From Candidatus Planktophila sulfonica (lineage in GTDB: Bacteria; Actinomycetota; Actinomycetes; Nanopelagicales; Nanopelagicaceae), in the NCBI RefSeq assembly GCF_002288065.1, contig NZ_CP016773.1:806001-870000 (forward strand): a DNA stretch of 64,000 bases. Reading direction: 5' to 3'. Position 1 is the first letter of the stretch. Each line of letters opens with the position of its first letter. A program made the translations under genes and the position numbers. Shown here in pieces: positions 29,180 to 38,781 of this stretch. The notes under the pieces were generated by a model that was not told the DNA's origin, made no database searches, and saw only the letters and a program-made list of their open reading frames with translations.

Positions 29180-30148
29180 TTAGTTGGTGATGCGAATTGG
29201 CTGAATGCCGCGCGCAATTTGACGCTCGAAGTGAACTTCGCGCTTATCGTTAAATGTTGCAGCCGCCTTATATGTCGTATCCATAAATGCAGCAAGCTCT
29301 TCACGCGCCTTGAGGCCATCGCCAGAAAGATCGGTACGTTCGAAGACATTCCACGCACGAAGAACTGGAGCTACGACATCATCGAGGTGCTGCTGAAGAT
29401 CATAGATACCAGCAAGGGCAATCTGAACAGCCTTGCGTCCGAAGCCCGGCATATTCGCTCCTGGCATATCGAAGTTAGTAACGACATCTGCGATTGCGCG
29501 CATTGCAGCATTTGGTTCCATATCAAGGGCCGCAGAAAGTGTGTTGCGATAGAAGAGCATGTGGAGGTTTTCATCGAGAGCAACGCGCTGCATCATGCCT
29601 TCAGCGATTGGATCATCAGAAAGTTTTCCCGTGTTGCGGTGAGAAATGCGAGTAGCAAGCTCTTGGAATGATACGTATGCGATGGTGTGCAACATGTCGT
29701 TCTCATATGGAGTTTGATATCCGAGAGACATATGTGCCATGCGAAGATCTTCGAGTTCGTATGGATCAACTCCACGAGTTGCCATCAGGTAATCGCGAAT
29801 CACGATTGCGTGGCGCGCTTCTTCAGCTGTCCAACGTTCAATCCAGTTTCCCCAGGCACCGTCGCGGCCCATCGAGAGAGCGATTTCGGTGTGATAGCTC
29901 GGCAAGTTATCTTCTGTAAGAAGATTCAGTACGAGTGAATCCTGAGCTACAGGAGTCAGACGTGAATCTTTCGCTTCCCATGCATCTCCATTGAGTGGGC
30001 CTGCATAGTCGCGACCTTCAGACCATGGGACATACTCGTGTGGGTACCAGTTCTTCTGGACCTTGAGGTGGCGTTCGAGTTCTACTGCTACGATTGGTTC
30101 GAGATCACGAATAAGACGTGACTGAATGCGTGCTGACTCTTCGCTCAT
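29180..30148 (-). CDS. acyl-ACP desaturase (ferritin-like diiron)
   Basis: A 322-residue soluble FA_desaturase_2 protein, similar to mycobacterial DesA enzymes and plant stearoyl-ACP desaturase. Diiron ligands are visible as EEARH (109-113) and DENLH (192-196), plus Glu residues of the N-terminal helices around 80-90 and 163. The enzyme would introduce a double bond into acyl-ACP with O2 and ferredoxin, adjusting membrane fluidity. Neighbouring genes (trmD, miaB) are unrelated in function, so its place here is not explained by context. Confidence 0.88.
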   Translation of the reverse strand: MSEESARIQSRLIRDLEPIVAVELERHLKVQKNWYPHEYVPWSEGRDYAGPLNGDAWEAKDSRLTPVAQDSLVLNLLTEDNLPSYHTEIALSMGRDGAWGNWIERWTAEEARHAIVIRDYLMATRGVDPYELEDLRMAHMSLGYQTPYENDMLHTIAYVSFQELATRISHRNTGKLSDDPIAEGMMQRVALDENLHMLFYRNTLSAALDMEPNAAMRAIADVVTNFDMPGANMPGFGRKAVQIALAGIYDLQQHLDDVVAPVLRAWNVFERTDLSGDGLKAREELAAFMDTTYKAAATFNDKREVHFERQIARGIQPIRITN

Positions 30149-30186
30149 GGGCGCAACAGTACGGCAGTGAATTGGTTACTAACGAG

Positions 30187-30870
30187 TTAGAGATTATCTT
30201 TCGCGCGTTGCCCCGCCTGTTGTGTGCGCCACTTCGCAATTGCGGCATGGTTACCACTCAAAAGAATCTCGGGAACTGAGATACCGCGCCATTCTTGAGG
30301 TTTGGTGAAATTTGGATATTCGAGATAACCCTCGCTGTTATGTGACTCTTCAGCGAGTGATTCTGGATTTCCAAGAACACCAGGGATCAATCGTGTGATT
30401 GCTTCAATCATCACCATCGACGCTACTTCTCCCCCGCCGAGTACATAGTCTCCGATTGAAACTTCATGCACTCGAATATTTCGGGATTGAAATTCAGGTT
30501 GTGAGTAATACTGACGCACGCGGTCATCGATGCCTTCGTATCGACCACATGCAAAGATCATCTGTTTTGATGAAGAGAAGCTCTCGGCCATCTTCTGATT
30601 GAAACGCTTACCGGCAGGCGTAAGGATGATGATGTCGGCGCCATCAGTAACCACTGAATCAATTGTCTTGCCCCAGACTTCAGGGAGCATCACCATGCCG
30701 GCTCCACCGCCATATGGAGTGTCATCGACAGTGTTGTGATTGTCATTTGTCTGAGCACGAAGATCGTGAACAGAGATATCTACGAGTCCTGCATTTTGTG
30801 CTTTTCCAAGCAATGAAAGCTTGAGCGGTGAAAGGTATTCAGGAAAAATCGAGATGACATCAATCTTCAT
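30187..30870 (-). CDS. trmD: tRNA (guanine-N1)-methyltransferase
   Basis: A 227-residue SPOUT enzyme that makes m1G37 in tRNA, preventing frameshifts. It starts MKIDVISIFPEYL and has the knot motifs FACGRYEGIDDRV and VSIGDYVLGGGEVASMVMIEA, with the conserved C-terminal EWRGISVPEILLSGNHAAI. Length is normal. Its ATG overlaps the rimM stop (TGATG), so the two are coupled in the rpsP operon. Confidence 0.96.
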   Translation of the reverse strand: MKIDVISIFPEYLSPLKLSLLGKAQNAGLVDISVHDLRAQTNDNHNTVDDTPYGGGAGMVMLPEVWGKTIDSVVTDGADIIILTPAGKRFNQKMAESFSSSKQMIFACGRYEGIDDRVRQYYSQPEFQSRNIRVHEVSIGDYVLGGGEVASMVMIEAITRLIPGVLGNPESLAEESHNSEGYLEYPNFTKPQEWRGISVPEILLSGNHAAIAKWRTQQAGQRAKDNL

Positions 30871-31370
30871 CAGATGCTCCCATCGATTTCTGGAGGAATA
30901 ACGGTCATCTTCTTCTTTTTGATATCTACGACAGGCACTAGTTGATGAACGAAAGGAATCAGGGCTTCACCTGATTCAGTTTTTATGACGAGGACATCTT
31001 GCCCCGGAAGGTTGAGAACGTCGGTCACGTCGCCGAATTCATCCCCGTCAACCAAAAAGGCTTTACAGCCAACAAGCTGCAAGACGTGATAATCATCTTC
31101 ATCAAGTCCAGGCGCATCGATATCAACGTCTGCGTAGAGAAGCTCATTGCGTAACGTTTCAATGGCGTTGCGATCTTCAATGCCCTCAAAGCCAAGCAGG
31201 AGAATTCCGTTGTGCACACGTGCAGAAGCCACGGTTAATTCACCGTGGCTTTCTGTCTGTAAAACTGCGCCGATAGCGAAGCGATCTTCAGCTTCATCTG
31301 TTCGGACTTCGATTGTTGCTTCACCGAGAATTCCGTGAGCTTTACCGATGCGGCCCACGTTTAATTTCAT
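30870..31370 (-). CDS. rimM: ribosome maturation factor RimM
   Basis: A 166-residue factor for 30S head maturation. The N-terminal RimM domain begins VGRIGKAHGILGEATIEVRTD; the C-terminal PRC-barrel has EDDYHVLQLVGCKAFLVDGDEFGDVTDVLNLPGQDVLVIK and the conserved IPFVHQLVPVVDIKKKKM. Fourteen bases separate it from the KH gene upstream. Confidence 0.94.
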   Translation of the reverse strand: MKLNVGRIGKAHGILGEATIEVRTDEAEDRFAIGAVLQTESHGELTVASARVHNGILLLGFEGIEDRNAIETLRNELLYADVDIDAPGLDEDDYHVLQLVGCKAFLVDGDEFGDVTDVLNLPGQDVLVIKTESGEALIPFVHQLVPVVDIKKKKMTVIPPEIDGSI

Positions 31371-31384
31371 GGGTGAGTTATGAC

Positions 31385-31624
31385 TTAGCGAACCTCGTCG
31401 GTATCGATGAGATCGACACGTACTGAGCGACCAGCAAGTGCGCTTACGACTGTGCGAAGCGCCTTTGCTGTACGTCCATTACGACCGATTACCTTGCCGA
31501 TATCTTCAGGATTAACACGCACTTCGAGCGTTGTGCCGCGACGGTGTGTCTTCTCCTTCACATTGACATCGTCAGGGTTATCAACGATTCCCTTTACGAG
31601 ATGTTCGAGAGCTTCATCAATCAT
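31385..31624 (-). CDS. khpA: KH-domain RNA-binding protein (KhpA)
   Basis: A 79-residue single KH domain with GKVIGRNGRTAKALRTVV, where GRNG is the GxxG RNA-binding loop. It lies between rpsP and rimM, the standard place for KhpA in Gram-positives. The family acts with KhpB as an RNA chaperone linked to cell division and translation. Its start is two bases after the rpsP stop. Confidence 0.93.
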   Translation of the reverse strand: MIDEALEHLVKGIVDNPDDVNVKEKTHRRGTTLEVRVNPEDIGKVIGRNGRTAKALRTVVSALAGRSVRVDLIDTDEVR

Positions 31625-31626
31625 TA

Positions 31627-32214
31627 TTACTCTGCTGCTGCTTCTGTAGGTGCTTCAGTTGCTTCCGCTACTGGAGCTTCAGTTGCTTCGGCTACTGGAG
31701 CTTCAGTTGCTTCGGCTACTACGACATCTTCTGTAGTCGCTTCTACCGCTGGAACCTCGGACTCAGTTGCAACCGCAGCTGGCTCGGACACTTCTGCCAC
31801 TGGATTCGCCTTAGCTGCAAGCTTCTCTTGCGCCTTCTTCTTCAAAGTTGTTGCGCCTTCTGCAGGTTCTGCAGCAGCAGCTTTAACTGCAGCTTCATAT
31901 GCAACGCTCTTTGCAGGCTTTGGAGCTGCGAACTTAAGAGTTCCTTCAGTTCCTGGAAGACCCTTGTGCTTCTGCCAATCGCCAGTGACCTTCAAGAGCG
32001 CCTCTACAGCCTCTGATGGTTGTGCACCAACGCCGAGCCAATAGAGAGCACGCTCTGAATTAACTTCGATGATTGATGGTTCTTGTCCTGGAACATAACG
32101 ACCGATCTCTTCGATTGAGAGTCCGTTACGAGCCTTGCGAGAATCTGTGACGACGATGCGGAAATAAGGTGTGCGAATTTTTCCCATGCGCATTAAACGA
32201 ATTTTTGTAGCCAA
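31627..32214 (-). CDS. rpsP: 30S ribosomal protein bS16 with long acidic tail
   Basis: The bS16 core ([30 protein letters not shown]) begins after a TTG at 32212-32214, nine bases after an AGGAG site; a frame to 32283 exists but its extra 23 residues are not bS16-like. The core of about 80 residues is followed by about 110 residues rich in Ala, Glu, Thr and Val, ending in a repeated VAEATEAP unit. Actinobacterial bS16 often has an extension, but this one is unusually long and repetitive. It is the first gene of the rpsP-khpA-rimM-trmD operon. Confidence 0.93.
   Translation of the reverse strand: MATKIRLMRMGKIRTPYFRIVVTDSRKARNGLSIEEIGRYVPGQEPSIIEVNSERALYWLGVGAQPSEAVEALLKVTGDWQKHKGLPGTEGTLKFAAPKPAKSVAYEAAVKAAAAEPAEGATTLKKKAQEKLAAKANPVAEVSEPAAVATESEVPAVEATTEDVVVAEATEAPVAEATEAPVAEATEAPTEAAAE
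31652..31723. repeat. three tandem 24-bp units in the bS16 tail
   Basis: Three 24-bp units starting GCTTCAGTTGCTTC follow each other; the second differs from the first at one base and the third in the last three. On the minus strand they encode the eight-residue VAEATEAP repeat. In-frame copy number could vary between strains. Confidence 0.8.
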
Positions 32215-32355
32215 AGAAGTAGTGCTCCTAAAAAGTATGTCGTACCAAATTGCTACAGCGGGGTGCGTAGCGAAGAGGTCCAATTGTGGATTGGATTGTT
32301 ACCGGGGTAGAGGGCCCTGTAACAGGTGGCTAATCTTGCCAGTTACGCTCACAAT

Positions 32356-32385
32356 GTGGAAATTGGTGGAAATTGGTGGAAATCA
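32356..32385. repeat. three tandem 10-bp units at the 3' end of ffh
   Basis: GTGGAAATTG is repeated three times (last unit ends CA) and the third unit contains the ffh stop codon. The stretch between ffh and rpsP (32215-32382) otherwise holds the rpsP promoter region, where I could not place -35/-10 boxes with confidence. Confidence 0.7.
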
Positions 32386-33840
32386 GCCGTTTTCTAACGC
32401 TCGTTTAGCGGGGTTTCCAGACTTCGACTTCTTCTTCTGTGGCGGGGCTGCGCTTCTTGGCGCTGGTGGCAGGCCTGGCATTCCAGGCGGTAGAGCCATG
32501 CCCCTAGCCATATTCATATTGGGCATTCCCCCACCCTTACGCATCTGCTTCATCATCTTCTGAGCCGCCGTGAACTTGTCGACGAGAGCATTTACATCTG
32601 AAACTTTGCGACCAGAACCAAGAGCAATACGCGCGCGACGTGAACCGTTTAGAACTTTGAGATCGCGGCGCTCAAGCGGTGTCATTGATTGCACAATCGC
32701 TTTTGTGCGAGTGATCTCAGATTCATCGAAGTTCTCAATCTGCTTTTTCATCTGACCAGCTCCTGGCAACATTCCGAGAAGCTTGCCCATAGAACCCATC
32801 TTCGACATTGCTTCGAGTTGTTCGAGGAAATCATCGAGTGTGAAATCTTCACCGGCTATGAATTTCTCTTCGAGTTTCTTTGATGTATCGCCATCAAATG
32901 CTTTCTTGGCTTGTTCAGCAAGAGTTGCAACATCGCCCATGCCGAGAATGCGTGAAGCCATACGCTCGGGATAGAAGATATCGAAATCAGAAAGCTTTTC
33001 ACCAGTTGAAGCAAACATGATTGGGCGGCCAGTAAGGGCTGCAATCGAAAGCGCTGCGCCGCCTCGAGCATCACCATCGAGTTTTGTGAGAACCACGCCA
33101 TCGAATCCAACACCGTCTTGGAATGCTTTGGCGGTCCGCACAGCGTCTTGACCGATCATGGCGTCGACGACAAAGAGAATTTCATCAGGTTTAACCGCAT
33201 CGCGAATAGCGATTGCTTCCTTCATAAGCTCTTCATCAACACCTAGGCGACCTGCGGTATCGACAATGACAATGTTGTGAAGCTTTGATTTCGCAAAGGC
33301 GATTCCATCTTGTGCAACCTTTACAGGATTACCAACGCCATTTCCTGGTTCAGGTGCAAAGACCGGAACTCCTGCGGATTCACCAACAACTTGAAGTTGA
33401 TTGACGGCATTTGGGCGCTGCAAGTCGGATGCAACCAAGATTGGGGTATCGCCTTGCTCTTTATAAAACTTGGCAAGTTTTGCAGCGAGTGTTGTCTTAC
33501 CTGCACCTTGAAGACCGGCAAGCATGATGACTGTTGGCGGATTCTTTGCAAAGCGAACGCGACGGGCTCCCCCACCAAGAATTTCGGTGAGTTCTTGATT
33601 TACAACATCAAAGATTGCTTGTGCTTGATTGGTTCCAGATTGAAGTGTGGGTAGAACCTCAAGAGACTTCTGGTGAATTCGTTCGGTGAATCCTTCGACA
33701 ACTTCGAGAGCAACATCGGCTTCAAGTAGAGCCTGGCGGATATCGGCAGTTGTTGCATCGATATCTTTCTCGGAAATCTTTCCACGCGAGCGAAGCGCGC
33801 TAAAGGCGCCGGCAAATTTGCTGGAGAGATTGTCGAACAT
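32383..33840 (-). CDS. ffh: signal recognition particle protein Ffh
   Basis: A 485-residue SRP54 GTPase that binds signal sequences and SRP RNA and delivers ribosomes to FtsY. The N domain is followed by the G domain with LAGLQGAGKTTLAAKLA (near 105), DTAGRLGVDEELM and TKLDGDARGG. The Met-rich M domain includes MSKMGSMGKLLGMLPGAGQMKK and the RNA-binding GSGRKVSDVNALVDKF. The C-terminus ends in a Pro/Gly/Met-rich then basic tail. Its stop lies within a 10-bp repeat. FtsY lies at 37.9 kb. Confidence 0.96.
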   Translation of the reverse strand: MFDNLSSKFAGAFSALRSRGKISEKDIDATTADIRQALLEADVALEVVEGFTERIHQKSLEVLPTLQSGTNQAQAIFDVVNQELTEILGGGARRVRFAKNPPTVIMLAGLQGAGKTTLAAKLAKFYKEQGDTPILVASDLQRPNAVNQLQVVGESAGVPVFAPEPGNGVGNPVKVAQDGIAFAKSKLHNIVIVDTAGRLGVDEELMKEAIAIRDAVKPDEILFVVDAMIGQDAVRTAKAFQDGVGFDGVVLTKLDGDARGGAALSIAALTGRPIMFASTGEKLSDFDIFYPERMASRILGMGDVATLAEQAKKAFDGDTSKKLEEKFIAGEDFTLDDFLEQLEAMSKMGSMGKLLGMLPGAGQMKKQIENFDESEITRTKAIVQSMTPLERRDLKVLNGSRRARIALGSGRKVSDVNALVDKFTAAQKMMKQMRKGGGMPNMNMARGMALPPGMPGLPPAPRSAAPPQKKKSKSGNPAKRALENG

Positions 33841-33852
33841 AGTGGTGGAACT

Positions 33853-36114
33853 CTACTTGAGCGCAGACCTCAAACGAGTTGCCACTTCATCAGCGCGTTC
33901 AGAGCTGAGCGGTCCCCCACCAATTTCTGTGACATACAAGGTGTCGATCGCTTCAGCGCCAAGGGTGGTGACGATTGCTGAGCGGATATCGATATTGCTC
34001 TTAGTGATGGAATCACCGATACCGAAGAGCAAGGCAGGTCGGTCATGGCTGCGCACTTCAATAATGGTTGCATCAGTTGCTGCATCGGCGAAGATATCGA
34101 TAATCGGATCTGGCACAGGAATTGTCGGCAGTTGGGCATAAGCCTCAATGCGCTCTTCAATACGGCGGGCAAGTGAACTTTTGCTTTCTAGTGCATCATG
34201 AAGTTCTTGGTGCAACTTCTTCTCAGATAGCGGCGGTGCATGAGGATCTGGGATAACGATCCACTCCATCACCGCAGAATTTCCGTGAGACTTAGTACGT
34301 GCAGATCTGACATCCAGGCGCAAGAGATTGAGAACGCCAGCAACTATTGAGAGAAGTCCTGTCTTATCGGGAACGACAATTTCAATGGCATAAACGCTTT
34401 CGCGATCTTCGATAGATACAGCAAGAACTCCGCTCTCTGCCTTCTGGCGTTGATCTTCAGTCAGCTCGGGCTGCAGCGCCACTGTGTTATCGGTAATCGC
34501 TAGCTCTACGCGTTTTACTAGCTCTACAACAAGTGAAGCTTTCCAATCGGTCCAAGCTGCACGACCCGTTGCTTCTCCATCAGCGATGCTAAGTGCGTGC
34601 AAGAGTTCGAGTACTTGAAGATTTGGGATTACTTCAACAACTGATGCAATAGTCGCTGGATCATCAAGATCGCGGCGAGTAGCAGTAGCTGACAAAAGTA
34701 AGTGGTGCTTTACAAGTAACTTGATAATTTCGACATCTTCAGGATCGAAACCAATTCGCTTAGCGAGTGGTTCGATCAGGCGCATTCCGCGTTCTGAGTG
34801 ATCTTCTTCTGTGCCTTTACCTATGTCGTGGAAGAGCGCACTAAAGAGCAGGATGTCAGGGCGATGCACTTGGCGTGTAAGTGCTGCGGCATGCACCGCT
34901 GTCTCAACCATATGGCGATCAACTGTATGTCTATGCAGAACATTACGCTGTGGCAGCGAACGTACCGCTTTCCATTCTGGAATCCAGTGAAAGATGATTT
35001 CTTCTTGATCTAGCGCTTCAAAGATCTGAACCATTGCTGAACCAGCGCCAATGAGTGAGATCAGGTTCTCACGCGCGTCACGGGGCCATGGATTTGGAAG
35101 TTGTCCCACGTTCTGGCTGAGGCTTGCAGATAGTCGTTCCAGTGAATCCATTGAAATCGGTAACCCCAGTTGAGAAGCCGATGCAGCAGCACGCAAACCG
35201 ATAACGGGATCTAGTGCAAAATCTGCATCTCCACTTATGACAACTTCTTTATTTGAAACAGATATATCTCGAGATAACGGAGTAGAGCGAACTTTCTTCA
35301 GAAAACGGCCAGCGCCGTCCTTTCCTTTATGAGCCAGCCTGTACCAAGTTGAATCTAATAAGTAATCAACTGACCGAGCTGCTTGTGCAACGTCGCTCAT
35401 AAGCGCATCTGCATCTGTGTAACCGAGATGTTCTGCAACTTTATCTTGCTCTTGAAAGAGCAAGCGATCCTTATCACGACCGCTGACTATGTGAAGCGCT
35501 TCACGGACATTGGCCAGAATGGATTCGGCAACGCTAATGCGTTCGATGGGTACCGCAATTGCAGATGATTTATGTATGGCGCGAAGTGAGGTGATATCGC
35601 GTAACCCACCGCGTGCTTCCTTTAAATCAGGTTCAAGAAGGTAGGCCAGTTCTCCGATGCGCTTGTGGCGTTCAGTCAGAGATGCCTCTAGTTCTTGCAA
35701 TCTGCTCTTTGAATTACGGCGCCAAGATTCAAGGGCATCTACCTGCACTGCGGCGACTAAATCGGCACTTCCACATACAAGGCGAATATCAAGTAAGCCC
35801 ATTGCGACTTTGAGATCTGAATCGGCGATATCACGAATTTCAGAGCGCGTGCGAACCGAATGATCAATCTTTACATTCTTATCCCACAGCGGGTACAGAA
35901 TCTTATTTACAAGCTCAGAAAGTTCTTTTTCGAGAAGTCCTCCTGTATGAATAATGACGATATCTAAATCTGAACCTGGAGATAGCTCGCCGCGGCCGAA
36001 ACCTCCGACCGCGGCGATTGCTACATCGTGCGGATTAGCGCCACTACTTGAGAAGAGAGAAGAAAGAAGCAGATCACCCTCGTTTGATCTATTGCGTCTT
36101 TCTCGTGTTCCCAT
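33853..36114 (-). CDS. glnD: [protein-PII] nucleotidyltransferase GlnD
   Basis: A 753-residue sensor of glutamine that modifies and demodifies PII. The nucleotidyltransferase site is GGFGRGELSPGSDLDIVII (near 37-55), the HD hydrolase site is in HRHTVDRHMVE and LFSALFHDIGKGTEEDHSERG (near 395-445), and two ACT domains for glutamine occupy about 590-753. In Corynebacterium the homologue adenylylates GlnK at Tyr51. The order amt-glnB-glnD here is the same operon. It is somewhat shorter than E. coli GlnD, mainly at the N-terminus. Confidence 0.94.
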   Translation of the reverse strand: MGTRERRNRSNEGDLLLSSLFSSSGANPHDVAIAAVGGFGRGELSPGSDLDIVIIHTGGLLEKELSELVNKILYPLWDKNVKIDHSVRTRSEIRDIADSDLKVAMGLLDIRLVCGSADLVAAVQVDALESWRRNSKSRLQELEASLTERHKRIGELAYLLEPDLKEARGGLRDITSLRAIHKSSAIAVPIERISVAESILANVREALHIVSGRDKDRLLFQEQDKVAEHLGYTDADALMSDVAQAARSVDYLLDSTWYRLAHKGKDGAGRFLKKVRSTPLSRDISVSNKEVVISGDADFALDPVIGLRAAASASQLGLPISMDSLERLSASLSQNVGQLPNPWPRDARENLISLIGAGSAMVQIFEALDQEEIIFHWIPEWKAVRSLPQRNVLHRHTVDRHMVETAVHAAALTRQVHRPDILLFSALFHDIGKGTEEDHSERGMRLIEPLAKRIGFDPEDVEIIKLLVKHHLLLSATATRRDLDDPATIASVVEVIPNLQVLELLHALSIADGEATGRAAWTDWKASLVVELVKRVELAITDNTVALQPELTEDQRQKAESGVLAVSIEDRESVYAIEIVVPDKTGLLSIVAGVLNLLRLDVRSARTKSHGNSAVMEWIVIPDPHAPPLSEKKLHQELHDALESKSSLARRIEERIEAYAQLPTIPVPDPIIDIFADAATDATIIEVRSHDRPALLFGIGDSITKSNIDIRSAIVTTLGAEAIDTLYVTEIGGGPLSSERADEVATRLRSALK

Positions 36115-36155
36115 GTCGCCAATCTTAGTTTGTCTTACGTGAATAGATGAAGAGA

Positions 36156-37825
<1,670 letters not shown>

Positions 37826-37925
37826 TCGTCGTTGAGATGGCGTAAAGATGCATGAACTGAGTTACATAGGAAGGATTTGCAGGTTAAGAAAGGGTCACAA
37901 AATGGCCCGTTGTGTTACGAGCGGG

Positions 37926-38762
37926 TTACGCGAGCAGGCCAGCGATATAGGCCTCAGGCTCGAATGGGGCGAAATCCTGGGCCGCTTCGCCTGTCCCGAT
38001 GAACTTAATCGGGATATCGAGCTCGCTCTCGATTGCTAGGGCAACTCCCCCGCGGGCACTTCCATCGAGTTTGGTAACAATAAGGCCGGTGACTTCAACA
38101 GCTTCACTAAAGATTTTCGCTTGCGCCAATCCATTTTGACCGGTGGTGCCATCAATCACGAGGAGAACTTCAGCAAGTGGTGCGCCCTTTTCAATGACGC
38201 GCTTTACCTTTCCAAGTTCAGCCATCAGATCGCTCTTATTGTGAAGACGCCCCGCTGTATCAACAATCAGATATTTACTACCGAGTTCGACGGCTCGTTT
38301 TACGCTATCAAATGCGACCGATGCTGGTTCCGCGTTTTCTTTACCCGCAATGACTTCGACGCCAATGCGCTGGCCCCATGTTTTCAGCTGATCAACAGCT
38401 GCGGCTCGGAAGGTGTCAGCTGCTGCCAGCGTTACTGACTCACCGTTCTTGTGGAGCAAGGTGGCAAGTTTTGCAACAGATGTTGTCTTGCCGGTTCCAT
38501 TAACTCCAACGACCATGATGACATTTGTTGAAAGATCGCTTCGTAGAGCACGTGGCTTTGATGAAAGTTTTGAAGTAAGAATCTCTTTGACTGCAGATTC
38601 AGCATCATCGCCACGCATCTTCTTCGATGCAGCAAGGAGTTCAGAGACAAGTGAAGGACCTAAATCCGAGGCAAGGAGTTCGACTTCAATCTCAGACCAA
38701 TCCAGGGCTGAGGCAGTAGAAGTTCCGCGAACTTTGGCGATTAACCGATTGAAGAGACCCAT
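37926..38762 (-). CDS. ftsY: signal recognition particle receptor FtsY, short form
   Basis: A 278-residue SRP receptor GTPase. The P-loop is VGVNGTGKTTSVAKLA (85-100), followed by AADTFRAAAVDQLKTW, DTAGRLHNKSDLM and TKLDGSARGG, with GTGEAAQDFAPFE at the C-terminus. Only the N and G domains are present: the start MGLFNRLIAKVRG leads straight into the N domain, so the acidic A domain found in most FtsY is missing. The short basic amphipathic start may serve as the membrane anchor. It follows smc by 19 bases. Confidence 0.95.
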   Translation of the reverse strand: MGLFNRLIAKVRGTSTASALDWSEIEVELLASDLGPSLVSELLAASKKMRGDDAESAVKEILTSKLSSKPRALRSDLSTNVIMVVGVNGTGKTTSVAKLATLLHKNGESVTLAAADTFRAAAVDQLKTWGQRIGVEVIAGKENAEPASVAFDSVKRAVELGSKYLIVDTAGRLHNKSDLMAELGKVKRVIEKGAPLAEVLLVIDGTTGQNGLAQAKIFSEAVEVTGLIVTKLDGSARGGVALAIESELDIPIKFIGTGEAAQDFAPFEPEAYIAGLLA

Positions 38763-38781
38763 CGCTTACAACCTAATGAAG

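Noticed and set aside
31652-31723. CRISPR-like repeat array
   Set aside because: Units are directly adjacent without spacers and encode a protein repeat in frame.
31544-32044. 166-residue plus-strand Ala/Ser-rich ORF opposite rpsP
   Set aside because: Antisense image of the repetitive bS16 tail; the composition follows from the GCN/GAA repeats.
35265-35276. Palindrome TATCTCGAGATA, similar to the acnA palindrome
   Set aside because: It is shorter, differs in its centre and lies inside glnD coding sequence, so chance is likely.
37826-37925. GlnR or AmtR operator before amt
   Set aside because: GTNAC-like words are present, but spacing and second half-site do not fit.
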